Assembly (NCBI GenBank): GCA_033064195.1
Contig: JARBJD010000015.1
Span: 468,391-532,390, forward strand
Direction of reading: 5' to 3'
Length of the DNA: 64,000 nt
Source of the DNA: Blattamonas nauphoetae
Taxonomy: Eukaryota; Preaxostyla; Oxymonadida
The position numbers and the translations under genes were made by a program. This document shows positions 49,910-59,065 of the stretch, piece by piece. The notes under the pieces are model-generated. The model saw only the letters and a program-made list of their open reading frames with translations, had not been told where the DNA came from and did not search any database. Numbering within the stretch: position 1 is the first letter of the stretch; every line of letters starts with the position of its first letter.

Positions 49910-50635
49910 TTGAGCTGGGCGCCTCCTTTCCGTGGGAACCGGGAGGAAACGGAGGCGTTCCGGGCTCTTCTGGAGGAGGAGTTGCAGACGGGAGTTGTAG
50001 TGGAAGTGTCAGTGCAGGAGGTGGAACTTCTGCTTCACACATTTCTCGTCCCGAAGCCTGGGGGCAAATTCCGGAAAATATTGAACGCAACACCACTCAA
50101 CAACGAACTCACCATCGACCATTTCAAGATGGACAATATAAAAACTGCCACCCAGTACATTCAAGTGGGAGACTGGCTCACATCACTCGACCTTCACAAT
50201 GCGTATCAGCATGTCATGGTTCCACAGCATCTTCGAAAATACTTGAGTTTTGCGTTCGAGAACAAGTATTACCAATATGTGGGGATGCCCTTCGGGCTTG
50301 CAACTGCACCGCGAACCTTCACCAAGATCATGAAGGTGGCGGTAAAAGCAATGAGAGCCGAACTGCAAATCCCAATAGTGTTTTATCTAGACGACATTCT
50401 TCTGATAGCTCAGACCGAGGAGGAATCAAAAACAAAGACGATACAAGCGATAGAACTGCTAACCAAACTGGGATTCGAACTTGCTCAAAACAAATGCCAG
50501 ATCCAACCTTGTCAAATCATGGACTTCCTCGGCTGGAAAATCTCAACTCAAACTCAGACCATCTCCATTACACAGACCAGGCAGAGTAGTTATAGAGAAG
50601 ACTGGAGAACCACGTTGGTCTCGATCGAGGAATAG
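49910..50635 (+). CDS. reverse transcriptase region of the DIRS-like element
   Basis: Clear reverse transcriptase motifs in order: FLVPKPGGKFRKILNATPLN, WLTSLDLHNAYQHV, MPFGLATAPRTFTKIM and the YLDD box (IPIVFYLDDILLIA), then KLGFELAQNKCQ and MDFLGWKIS. The spacing and the LNNELTIDHFKMD segment are those of DIRS/Ngaro-like elements. Part of a broken element. Confidence 0.85.
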   Translation: MSWAPPFRGNREETEAFRALLEEELQTGVVVEVSVQEVELLLHTFLVPKPGGKFRKILNATPLNNELTIDHFKMDNIKTATQYIQVGDWLTSLDLHNAYQHVMVPQHLRKYLSFAFENKYYQYVGMPFGLATAPRTFTKIMKVAVKAMRAELQIPIVFYLDDILLIAQTEEESKTKTIQAIELLTKLGFELAQNKCQIQPCQIMDFLGWKISTQTQTISITQTRQSSYREDWRTTLVSIEE

Positions 50636-50843
50636 AAGTCAAATCTCAATTCCGATTGACCCACTTTTGAATCTTGAACTAAAAGTCTTTTATGCATTTT
50701 GGCGATGTCAATATTTGACCTAAATTCCAAAAATATGTCAAATATTTAGACCTCTTTTGAAGCGTCTTTTTTGAAGCAAATTTTGAGTACTTTCCAAAAA
50801 CTAATTCGATTTCTTTTTTATTCAATTTTTTAATTTGGATAAA

Positions 50844-51437
50844 ATGAGTTGCGTATTAACACCCAGTCAACTACAGGAAATTATGGACAAAGAAAATTTG
50901 AAGATGAAAGTTCCACCAACTCTTAATCGACAAGGAACAACATATCTCACATCGAGTACTTTCGAATATTATCACGAAGATAAACCAGATGACATTTATC
51001 GAGTGTACTTACCACGTTTTGTCAAAGGATCTAGACCACACACGAATCGCCAGAGATACATTCAAGTATCCAATAGTTGTTCGAAAGCAAAGTTTCTCGA
51101 ATCATTGAAAAACGAAAATTGTGAACTCATATCTGAATACAAGTATGCCGATTCACTTGTCACATACCTGTACGAAGGAATCGAATGGAAAGTGATTCCC
51201 TCGAAATGGGTGAAAGGATATCGAGCTCATAATTGTCAACGAAAACATTACACACAATCGTTTGTTGAAAATGAATTGAAAAAAGAGAATTGTGAACGCA
51301 TTGGAACATACACAAAGGTACTTGAGCCATTCAAATATCGCGATTTACGAACACAGAATGAGTATTACGTTCGCTTAGACAATTGGTTGTATTTTGGAGA
51401 CCGTCCTCACTTGCGAAAGTACCACGAAAGGTCATGA
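50844..51437 (+). CDS. Polinton-like element protein with repeated ENCELI module
   Basis: 197 aa from ATG 50844, preceded by the element's AT-rich leader. Two copies of one module: KFLESLKNENCELISEYKYA...YLYEGIEWKVI and FVENELKKENCERIGTYTKV. A third copy occurs in the short ORF at 53145. The pattern resembles the elL.eYkn...eW repeats common in large DNA viruses, here without zinc-binding cysteines. Role unknown. Confidence 0.6.
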   Translation: MSCVLTPSQLQEIMDKENLKMKVPPTLNRQGTTYLTSSTFEYYHEDKPDDIYRVYLPRFVKGSRPHTNRQRYIQVSNSCSKAKFLESLKNENCELISEYKYADSLVTYLYEGIEWKVIPSKWVKGYRAHNCQRKHYTQSFVENELKKENCERIGTYTKVLEPFKYRDLRTQNEYYVRLDNWLYFGDRPHLRKYHERS

Positions 51438-53144
51438 AAATACTGAAAATCTATTTTTGACTACAAATCAAGTGAAACCAATGTGAGAACCATTTCGAAA
51501 AGTTCTGCAAAAAATTCTAAAATCTCGGGGACACTGTCGGTCATCGATCAAAACAATCCCGATGAAAATCGGTTGAGAATTCGTTGAGCTACGTACCGAA
51601 CTTAGGTCGAAAAAAGGTCGAAAAAGTCGATGTTCGGATTTCGCCACTATGAACACCTTTATGTCTCAAATTGTGCTCAAACACGTTCTAAAATTACGAA
51701 ATTGATTTTGATAGGTGAAATTTTCGGAAAAAAGCACTTTTGAAAAAAAAGTTTGATCCGACCCCACAACATATTTTGAAAATGACAAAATTTTTAAGGA
51801 GGAGAAAGTGACGTCTCGCTCTTCTCCTACACGTCAATTTTCGCCCTCTGATGGTGTCAAAACCACTCAAATCGCTAGTGGACAGGTATTCGCGTCATTC
51901 GGTTCTGACGATCCTCGACACACGATCGTTTTCACAATTTTTTGTCAATTTTCATTTTTAACGATTTTCACGTCAACCACTTCGCAATTACACTCTAGCG
52001 ACGCTTTTTTGAGATTTCGAGTCTACTGGTGACATTAGTTCTCTCTGGAGGGTCGGTTTTTCACATCACACATTTGACGCATCATTTCCGCCAACATTTT
52101 CACTATATGGATTTTTTATTCTGAATTTCGTCACAAATCCTTCTTTCTCGCGGTATGAGTAAGGTGTGCTCGAATTTTGAGGAGATTTTGTCGGATAGTT
52201 CTCCCATAAAGTCACTTTTTCATGTTTTCACTTCTCAACTTTTGACCGTTTTTGTCACTTCAAAACCGACTGTAGTCCCTTTCATTTCATCACTTTCTCT
52301 CCCCATTTCACCTCGAATTAGTTCATCATTCCCCTTCATTTTGCTCATATCACTTCCATTTTGTGGGCCGTTCTCACTTCACTAGCACATCATTTTAGTC
52401 GAATTTTCATCAACTTTTTCACAAAAACAGAGTAAAAGAAAGCGAAACAACCATGAATGAAGTGGGCAAGTCTGAAACTGAGAGGTAAATTGACGATCGT
52501 GAAAATGACGTGAAATGTGACTCCAATAGTGAAAATTAGGTCTGTGTTCCGGTTTTTCTCTCTTAAAAAGAACAAAAATGATTCAAAACAGTATGTGAAA
52601 TGTTGGTTTTTACGGAAAAATACCGAGATATGAAGTGAGCCGTTGAAAGCGAGATCTCGGCAAATGTCCGGAAAAACGAGTTAACGGAAATTAGTGTGAA
52701 ACATTTGAGAAAAAGTTTAGTTGAAAGAAACATGAATGAAGTGATTAAAATGAGTAAACAATGAGAAAATGACGTGCGAACAGGTCACCAAAATGAGATG
52801 GTAACGAGTGAAGTACAAGTGACAATTCCATCAAAAACTTCTAAAACAAGAGTGAAATAAGATAAAAATGAAGACGGCATACTGGTTTTTACATAAAAGT
52901 GCAGAGATCTGCGACCGTCTGTGAAACCTCAAATATCTCTGCAAAAGTTCGGAAAAAGTAAAAAACGGAGCATACCACGATGATCCCGGAGTTCCGACGG
53001 ATCTAAAACGCGAAGAATTAGAACGAAACAAACACTCTTGAGAAATGAGTGATCAAACCCATTGATCCTCGATCAGAGTGAAAAATCCAAAACTGAGAAA
53101 TCAACGAATGAAAATTTATTTTTGAATTTTTTAATTTGTATTAA
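51438..53144. other. 1.7-kb non-coding stretch inside the Polinton-like element
   Basis: AT-rich, no convincing gene on either strand. Two diverged direct repeats of about 280 bp can be seen: roughly 52450-52720 and 52730-52990, each with gaatgaagtg near the start, a ggtttttac word, a segment with paired gagat/atctc words and then cggaaaaa. Such a region could hold an origin or regulatory array; this is inference. Confidence 0.5.
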
Positions 53145-53369
53145 ATGAATCCAACTGAGATGTACAACGAAAGACGTCGAGTATGTTCAGAACAGGCATT
53201 AATTGAATCAATGAGAGAAGAGAACTGTTCGCTAGTCTCTGAGTATGTCAGAAATAATGTGCCGGTGACGTATGTTCATGAGGGAATCAAGAATTTTAAT
53301 TTCTATGAAAGAGCAACCAAAAATGAATCGACAAAAATACAATTCACAAATGATAGAGAAAATGATTGA
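53145..53369 (+). CDS. short ORF with one ENCSLV module
   Basis: 74 codons starting MNPTEMYNERRRVCSEQALI, then MREENCSLVSEYVRNNVPVT. It matches the module of the 50844 protein, and its leader is almost the same as that gene's (gaattttttaatttg). It overlaps the start of the next ORF. Probably a remnant or a small module protein. Confidence 0.45.
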   Translation: MNPTEMYNERRRVCSEQALIESMREENCSLVSEYVRNNVPVTYVHEGIKNFNFYERATKNESTKIQFTNDREND

Positions 53370-54195
53370 TTATAATCTCTCGACGATCAGTGAGAATTCG
53401 GCAGTGATCGACTCCCTACAGAAGACAACTGAAGCGCACAAGACAGCGATCTCTTCCATACAGAAAGTAGTGAGCACAAATGGATCGATCACGACACCAA
53501 CAATTGGAGGATTGATCAATGTGAATGGAGCGAAGTGGAACATATCAGAGGGATCACTTCCGAAGTATCCTGGAACATATCCGGCATCGACATTTTCTTC
53601 TGGAATTTCAATATCGCAATCACTTGCAGAAACTTCTGGAATTCAGTTCAATGGTGATGGCATTATCATGTGGTCTCCCTGTGATAAACCAGCGTTGTAT
53701 TACTACGATGAGGATACAGGTTCAGGAGTGTTTTCAATATCCACAACAGGAAGTTTTTCTCAACTGTCAGACAGAAGAGTCAAAAGAAATATTGTTCCAT
53801 ATCCTAGTGTTCTTGAACAATTGATTAAAGTCGAAATTGTGCAGTATCAATTCAACACATTTGACTCGAAGATCAACAAAGTGACGAAGCAAATCGAGAA
53901 TGAAACTAATGAAGAACACTTGAAGAACTGTAAAGAGAAATGCGAATGTCTGAAGAAGGAAAGTGAGAAGAAACACATTGGTGTAATTGCACAACAGATC
54001 CAAGAGATATTCCCAGAGGTTGTGAACGATTCCAATCCAGATTGTCTTCAAGTTGATTATGCTGAACTCTCTTGCTTCTGTATAAAAGCCATTCAGGAAC
54101 TGAGTAGCATTGTCGGACAACAACAGATGCTCATCAATGAACTAATACAAAAATATAATTCACTGATTGATACAAAGACTAGTATTCCAACATGA
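53272..54195 (+). CDS. fibre-like protein with S74 intramolecular chaperone domain
   Basis: Up to 307 aa, start uncertain (a later Met is possible). Helical start (IDSLQKTTEAHKTAISSIQK), a beta-rich shaft-like middle (GISISQSLAETSGIQFNGDG, DTGSGVFSISTTGSF), then an S74 chaperone: QLSDRRVKRNI with the self-cleavage serine, KHIGVIAQQIQEIFPEVV, VDYAELSCFCIKAIQEL and a terminal coiled coil. In phages and several DNA viruses this domain trimerises spikes and cuts itself off. Here it suggests a virion fibre. Confidence 0.8.
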   Translation: MFMRESRILISMKEQPKMNRQKYNSQMIEKMIDYNLSTISENSAVIDSLQKTTEAHKTAISSIQKVVSTNGSITTPTIGGLINVNGAKWNISEGSLPKYPGTYPASTFSSGISISQSLAETSGIQFNGDGIIMWSPCDKPALYYYDEDTGSGVFSISTTGSFSQLSDRRVKRNIVPYPSVLEQLIKVEIVQYQFNTFDSKINKVTKQIENETNEEHLKNCKEKCECLKKESEKKHIGVIAQQIQEIFPEVVNDSNPDCLQVDYAELSCFCIKAIQELSSIVGQQQMLINELIQKYNSLIDTKTSIPT

Positions 54196-54589
54196 GATCA
54201 ACAAGGAATTCATAATACTCTTTGATTATTTTTCCATTGATTGTCTCTTTAGTTTCCATCTCAATTGATTCACCAGAACTGTCTTTGAACCAGATCTTCA
54301 CAATTGATTGTCGAGTGCTTAATTCCCACTTCTTTCGCTTCGCAATCTGTTCGTTACAGAAAGCAACATATGAATCATTGTGCGCATCAGTCTGGATCCA
54401 ATCGCCATGGATTGTAATGTGCTGTGGAATATCCTTTGAGATCACTACTGTTGAACCAGTAATCTCTTCCTTCACATGGATGAGTTTACAGTCGAGGAAG
54501 TGAACATATTTTTGCTTTCTGGAATTGGTAAAATCAGGAGGTATTTGAGCAGTGTGAGAATTCTGAATTGAGAAATATCGTTTCACCAT
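54179..54589 (-). CDS. unknown Polinton-like element protein, 136 aa
   Basis: ATG 54589, MVKRYFSIQNSHTAQIPPDF; alternating hydrophobic strands (YVHFLDCKLIHVKEEITGST, VVISKDIPQHITIHGDWIQT) suggest a small beta-sandwich. It is last in the minus-strand capsid block, where other Polintons may carry a penton or minor capsid protein; this is a guess from position only. The AT-rich leader lies directly upstream. Confidence 0.5.
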   Translation of the reverse strand: MVKRYFSIQNSHTAQIPPDFTNSRKQKYVHFLDCKLIHVKEEITGSTVVISKDIPQHITIHGDWIQTDAHNDSYVAFCNEQIAKRKKWELSTRQSIVKIWFKDSSGESIEMETKETINGKIIKEYYEFLVDLMLEY

Positions 54590-54667
54590 TTGTGTTTTCT
54601 ACAAAAATAAAATATCATCTTTGTTCTATTCAATATTATGACTTCGTCATTCTAATCAATCTTTGAT

Positions 54668-56356
54668 TTAGTATCCTCTCTTCACTTCTTCATATGCTTC
54701 TTGGAGTCGACGATCAATGACATATCGCACTCGTGGTTGTCCATTCTCAATCCAGAACAACCAGTATGTTGCTTGATGTAGTGCGAGAATTGGTGGAGGA
54801 GGACCATCTGGAGTTGATGTGAAATATGGATCGAGTTCTCCCTGATTGATTGGTGTTCCTCTGTAGACAATATTCACTGATTCAGCTGTTGAAATCCCTT
54901 CTTCACCACCAGCGATTTCACTTCGATCTGTTGGAACCATGAATGTGAAACAAGTTGCATCCGTTACTGGTTTTGTTCTCTTGTACTCCTTTGCTTTGTA
55001 GTCAAACATTCGAGTTGAACAAATTGAATTCTCAAACTCTTCTGTTGCGGAACAACCAATGAAGTCACCATTCACCATCATCATTTGATAGAACTCTGGT
55101 GAGATGGTTGACATTGGGAAGTTGGGAAAGTTGGATCCAAGCATTTCGAATTGACCAACATAGTGAGGATTTCTGAAGACTGTGCATTCGTTTGGTCGTT
55201 CTGGGAATAAGCACATCAGATTCATGAGATTGTTGAGTTTGATACTAATGTTTGATCTTACTCCCATGGCGTTCGCTTCTGTTTGGAATGATTGTGTGTC
55301 AATTCTTTCTGCTTTCATGACGTACAGAGTCTTCGAATATGTGTTGTAGAGGGATTGTTTTGTTGCATCAGTGATTTGATATCCGTAACAAATTGTTGAG
55401 ACTTTGTCCACCGAAGAGGATTGAACAGTGCAAGTGAAATTTCCGGCTCCAACCTCAGCGACTGTACTGGCAGGTGGAGCATAGCTCCTTTTATTGGTAG
55501 CTTTCAGTACTGGATTTCCTATCTGTGTAAATTCCTGTGTTACTGGAGAAAAGTCCCCATCAGACATCAAGAGCATGTTGGTTTGATCCGACATACTCGT
55601 CAAGTCTTTATCTGGAAACAATTCACGGCAACCTTGGGAAGATTTTCGAATGACAGTTGAATGTTGAATTGGACAATATACAAGTGAATCAGTTGTCAAG
55701 TGAAATCTTAAACGTAAATTACCAAAGATTGAATTGGGATATTGATCAAATGTACTCAATGGAAGTAGATTCACAAATGGAATAACCAAAGGAATTGTCT
55801 TTGTGAGCTTATTTGTGGATTTATTGACGGGAACATAGTAGAATCCACACACACTGTGATCCATTCTCTGAACATTTTCCCAAAGACTGTAGCAATGCTT
55901 CATATTGTTTTTCTCTTCGTACGACTTGAATGTGTGATACAGAAATGATTCGTGGACATGATTATTCTGAAGTGAATTGTCAATAATGTTTCCATGACAG
56001 TCAACGAGTCTCATATCTCGAATTGCATCTGAGGATGATTTGTATCCGACGAATATTCCGGATAGTCCGACGTACTCTCCTGTTTCACTACTCAGATAGG
56101 AATATGGAACAGTACTCGTGAGATCAATTCGCAAATGACTCTTCATAAATTCAGTCACATCATGACCGTCATAGCACAATGGAACTTCAATCTCATCTCC
56201 AATTCTGCAAGGCATAGGAGGATTTGTTGGATGCACTTCTTGAATTGAATACACATGAGGTTCTGAATCCCACTGTTTTGGCAGATATGATTGCACTTCA
56301 ATTTGCTCAATTAATGTCGATGTTGGTTTGGATTGATTTGATCTGATACTTCTCAT
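54668..56356 (-). CDS. capsid-like protein 2 (paralogue of the next gene)
   Basis: 562 aa. It shares layout and motifs with the 620-aa protein: a strand-rich first half with IFGNLRLRFHL (other copy LFGDLKLSVYI), a middle with FRNPHYVGQFEML (other FHNPMQKNIQVNLL), and the C-terminal GQPRVRYVIDRRLQEAYEEV (other GEPRVEYYPNHTLKALHKEL). Length and beta-rich character fit the double jelly-roll major capsid proteins of Polintons. Assignment by pattern and position. Confidence 0.65.
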   Translation of the reverse strand: MRSIRSNQSKPTSTLIEQIEVQSYLPKQWDSEPHVYSIQEVHPTNPPMPCRIGDEIEVPLCYDGHDVTEFMKSHLRIDLTSTVPYSYLSSETGEYVGLSGIFVGYKSSSDAIRDMRLVDCHGNIIDNSLQNNHVHESFLYHTFKSYEEKNNMKHCYSLWENVQRMDHSVCGFYYVPVNKSTNKLTKTIPLVIPFVNLLPLSTFDQYPNSIFGNLRLRFHLTTDSLVYCPIQHSTVIRKSSQGCRELFPDKDLTSMSDQTNMLLMSDGDFSPVTQEFTQIGNPVLKATNKRSYAPPASTVAEVGAGNFTCTVQSSSVDKVSTICYGYQITDATKQSLYNTYSKTLYVMKAERIDTQSFQTEANAMGVRSNISIKLNNLMNLMCLFPERPNECTVFRNPHYVGQFEMLGSNFPNFPMSTISPEFYQMMMVNGDFIGCSATEEFENSICSTRMFDYKAKEYKRTKPVTDATCFTFMVPTDRSEIAGGEEGISTAESVNIVYRGTPINQGELDPYFTSTPDGPPPPILALHQATYWLFWIENGQPRVRYVIDRRLQEAYEEVKRGY

Positions 56357-56408
56357 TTATAGAAAAATAAAAAATACAATATCAATAATTTCTTTTACTG
56401 TTTTGTCT

Positions 56409-58271
56409 CTACAAGATTCCCAACTCTTTGTGTAATGCTTTCAGTGTGTGATTAGGATAGTATTCGACTCTTGGTTCGCCATTACTGTATCGTAATACCC
56501 ACCACGTGGTTGCAGTGGTTGCTAATATTGGTGCTGGAGGATGTGTAAATGTTATCATATCTCCTCCACTTTGACTTGTGTCGTAAACATTGTAGTATGT
56601 GTCAAGATTCCCTTGATATATTGGTTGAGATCTCAAAGTGACTGGAACATTCTGACCTCTGGAACTGATTGAATCATTGCAGTTCGTTGGACATCCACTT
56701 CTCTGTGTTGAAAAGCACAAAAGGAAGTCAGTGTTGTCATGAATCGGTCGCACTCTTGTCATTGTTTCACGAGGATATGTTCCATCACCGGAGAGTTTCT
56801 CTCCAAGAAGAGAATCTGTAAGTGATCGCTCCAAGTCATCAGGAACAGTCAGATATGAATCAAGGTTGAGAGTCGACAGTGCGAACTGGTAGAAACGAGC
56901 TCCAATAGTTGTAGTCGGTTGTTCTGGATAGTACTTGTTGAGTAGATTCACTTGAATATTCTTCTGCATTGGGTTGTGGAAACAAGTGACTTCATTGTCG
57001 TAGTGACGAAACAGTAACATAATATCCTTTGCATTCACAAGTACCATTTGTTGAGTACAATCAATTCCTGTTGCCGTTGGTGTCTTCTGAAATGGATAGA
57101 ACGATATCTTCTCTGCTGGAATTGTTCCAGGACGATTTGTGTACATCTGCTTCAGATTCTCTTTCGCAATGTCTTTAATATTGTGTCCAGAACTCATGCA
57201 ATACACATCATCAATTTTATAATCAAGAATGTTCAATGATGTATATTGATCCACGTATTCAGGTTCTTGATTTACGACATTGGATCCATTTAAAGTAATG
57301 TCTCTTGTAACCGATGGTTGGAGAAATGATTGACCAATTTGAACGAAATTCTTTGTGCATGAGGCCACAAGATTATTCAGAAAAACGGGACGATGATGAA
57401 GACAAGCTTGAATTTTGTCTTTTATATATGGTACTGTTGCTGTTCCAACTACGATTGATGATAGTGTATTTTTCAATGTCAGTTCAGGATTCATAGGGCA
57501 GCAGACAAAAGCATCTTCATTGATGTACACACTCAATTTCAGATCACCAAATAGACATCGTGGATAGTCAGTCATACCTGAGAAAATGAGAAGATCTTCA
57601 AGATTGATTGACACACGGATCGGCACATCAATACTGTCACATAAAGAACTAGTTATTTTTGTTCCTGTGAAGTCTGATAATGGAATGTAAACACCAGCGA
57701 CTGATTCGTCATGATTCCAAGCATTTTGCCATGGCGTATGAGAGTGTTTTCGATTCTCCAATTGACTCTTCGGTTTGATCATATTGTAAATGTGTGATTC
57801 CATGGATACATCATTTGTTGTAGTGCTAATGATTCTTTGATTGTTGTGAAGAACTGTAAGACTCCGAAAGATGGATGCTGAATGCTTGAGTCCAACGAAG
57901 ATGAAGATTCTCTCATTCATCAAAGAACCAATTTTAGCAGAACCCCATTGCCAATTGTTGAGTTTCAATGTCGCTGTCATTGTGAATGTAATGAAGGAAT
58001 CATCAATTTGACAAATATCTTGATTTCCCGTCAGTGGAATGATTATTTCCTGTCCTTTGTAGAATCGTGAATTCTCTGATGGTTTCAATTCTTGTATTGA
58101 AGTACTATGTGCTCCATCATTCAGAAGGTAATTGATGTGATGTTCAGACATGAGTTGCTGTTGTATTTGACCAATATCATCTCGAGTGTACTTGATTGAT
58201 CCAGTTGTATTTCCAGTCAAAGATGTAGCTCCCGTTCTTTTGTTTGTCAGATGTGTTATATGTGAGTTCAT
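56409..58271 (-). CDS. capsid-like protein 1 (candidate major capsid protein)
   Basis: 620 aa, intact, ATG 58271 right after the shared AT-rich motif. Beta-rich throughout; GQEIIIPLTGNQDICQ and DDSFITFTMTATLKLN near residues 70-110 look like the first strands of a jelly roll. PPAPILATTATTWWVLRYSN near the end is shared with its neighbour. Size is that of Polinton major capsid proteins. The 52-bp spacing to capsid-like protein 2 suggests joint expression. Confidence 0.7.
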   Translation of the reverse strand: MNSHITHLTNKRTGATSLTGNTTGSIKYTRDDIGQIQQQLMSEHHINYLLNDGAHSTSIQELKPSENSRFYKGQEIIIPLTGNQDICQIDDSFITFTMTATLKLNNWQWGSAKIGSLMNERIFIFVGLKHSASIFRSLTVLHNNQRIISTTTNDVSMESHIYNMIKPKSQLENRKHSHTPWQNAWNHDESVAGVYIPLSDFTGTKITSSLCDSIDVPIRVSINLEDLLIFSGMTDYPRCLFGDLKLSVYINEDAFVCCPMNPELTLKNTLSSIVVGTATVPYIKDKIQACLHHRPVFLNNLVASCTKNFVQIGQSFLQPSVTRDITLNGSNVVNQEPEYVDQYTSLNILDYKIDDVYCMSSGHNIKDIAKENLKQMYTNRPGTIPAEKISFYPFQKTPTATGIDCTQQMVLVNAKDIMLLFRHYDNEVTCFHNPMQKNIQVNLLNKYYPEQPTTTIGARFYQFALSTLNLDSYLTVPDDLERSLTDSLLGEKLSGDGTYPRETMTRVRPIHDNTDFLLCFSTQRSGCPTNCNDSISSRGQNVPVTLRSQPIYQGNLDTYYNVYDTSQSGGDMITFTHPPAPILATTATTWWVLRYSNGEPRVEYYPNHTLKALHKELGIL

Positions 58272-58331
58272 TTTAACAAAAATAAAAAAACAATATTGCT
58301 TATTTCTCTTTCCCTTTTTTCCGGAAAGGGT

Positions 58332-58350
58332 TCGAAGCCTCTAGCGAGAC
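58332..58350. repeat. 19-bp exact repeat shared with 59521-59539
   Basis: The word tcgaagcctctagcgagac occurs at 58332-58350, across the stop codon of the 101-aa gene, and at 59521-59539, inside the coding region of the 202-aa protein (reading SLEASS). Both are preceded by a G-rich stretch. Partial matches lie near 58776 and 61647. Role unknown. Confidence 0.7.
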
Positions 58351-58646
58351 TTTTTCAGTTTCTTCTTCTTTGATTTCGGTTTCAGCTTTTCTTCTAGTTT
58401 CAGTATTTCACCTCTGAGTTTGTTCGCAACTGTTGTGTTTCCTTCATTCATTGCTTGCTCATATTGTGCCATCTTTTCTGCATGGATTTGCTGATCCGAC
58501 TTCACATCTGGTATCATTTCAATTCCTGTCTGCGCTACCTTAGAAATCAGTGGTCCAACGAAGGGAATGAGATTTAGAAATGGAGCTCCAACTCTGAGTA
58601 TATTTTTGCCAACTGCTGCTAATTTTGATAACCAACCTGGTGCCAT
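58341..58646 (-). CDS. small amphipathic basic-tailed protein, MAPG type 1
   Basis: 101 aa: MAPGWLSKLAAVGKNILRVG, a hydrophobic helix (APFLNLIPFVGPLISKVAQT), an acidic helix, and a lysine-rich end (KPKSKKKKLKKSR). Amphipathic helix plus basic tail recalls minor capsid or core proteins of adenovirus-like viruses (pVI or pX-like); inference. Confidence 0.55.
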   Translation of the reverse strand: MAPGWLSKLAAVGKNILRVGAPFLNLIPFVGPLISKVAQTGIEMIPDVKSDQQIHAEKMAQYEQAMNEGNTTVANKLRGEILKLEEKLKPKSKKKKLKKSR

Positions 58647-58672
58647 TTTAATAAAAATAAAAATATTTGAAT
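58647..58672 (-). promoter_or_regulatory. shared AT-rich upstream motif of the Polinton-like element (example)
   Basis: Minus-strand sequence aaatatttttatttttat ends a few bases before ATG 58646. The core TATTTTTNATTTTT or TTTATTTTTNT lies within 20 bases of the starts at 54589 (weaker), 56356, 58271, 58646, 59029, 59674, 60674, 61953 and 63939. A plus-strand variant (gaattttttaatttg) precedes 50844 and 53145. It is a candidate common promoter or cap-site element. Confidence 0.65.
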
Positions 58673-58684
58673 ACTAGTGAATGA

Positions 58685-59029
58685 TTATCCTTTGAATTGA
58701 ATTTTGGAATTTGACGAGAGTGGCATATCATCATTTGTGAATCGTCCATTTCGTGGTCTTGCCTCTGCAAGGCTTCGAGCTCTCGGTGAGAGTGGTTCGT
58801 ACTCGATCATCTGCGGTTTTTGTTGGCGATTGATCACTTTGTTTTGTTGATAAACATCCATCATTCCTCCTAATCCATTGAGTATTCCTCCAGCTGTTTG
58901 TCCGAATTTACTGTTCGTTTGTGAGAGCAATCCACCACCGACTTGAAGCAATGTTGGAGCTAGAGGTTTGATGAATTGAAAGAATTGCTTGCCGATATTT
59001 TTGAGTTTGTTGAAACTTCCTGGTGCCAT
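58685..59029 (-). CDS. small protein, MAPG type 2
   Basis: 114 aa: MAPGSFNKLKNIGKQFFQFI has the same opening as its neighbour, then a glycine-rich hydrophobic run (LLQVGGGLLSQ, GGILNGLGGMMD) and a polar tail. LNGLGG resembles adenovirus-type protease sites. Likely a second minor virion component; inference. Confidence 0.55.
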   Translation of the reverse strand: MAPGSFNKLKNIGKQFFQFIKPLAPTLLQVGGGLLSQTNSKFGQTAGGILNGLGGMMDVYQQNKVINRQQKPQMIEYEPLSPRARSLAEARPRNGRFTNDDMPLSSNSKIQFKG

Positions 59030-59065
59030 TTATGTAAAAATAAAAAATACAATTCATTATTAATT

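Larger units (their letters stand above)
48531..50640 (+). mobile_element. partial DIRS-like retroelement
   Basis: A fossil-class element. Visible parts are a gag-like ORF followed by a reverse transcriptase of the DIRS type. RNase H and tyrosine recombinase parts were not seen, nor terminal repeats, so it looks broken and incomplete. The reading quality of the parts suggests a fairly recent insertion. Its left end abuts the 5' side of the split host gene and its right end abuts the Polinton-like element; exact ends are not determined. Confidence 0.7.

Noticed and set aside
49675-50589. 304-codon plus-strand frame overlapping the reverse transcriptase
   Set aside because: Shadow frame; the reverse transcriptase motifs lie in the other frame.
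51808-52385. Two short plus-strand frames (74 and 76 codons) in the gene-free zone of the Polinton-like element
   Set aside because: Low-complexity Phe/Ser/Thr composition, no shared AT-rich leader and no conserved start context.
58332-58350. tRNA 3' half suggested by ggttcgaagcc
   Set aside because: No T-stem pairing, no acceptor partner and no anticodon arm upstream; the second copy lies inside a coding region.
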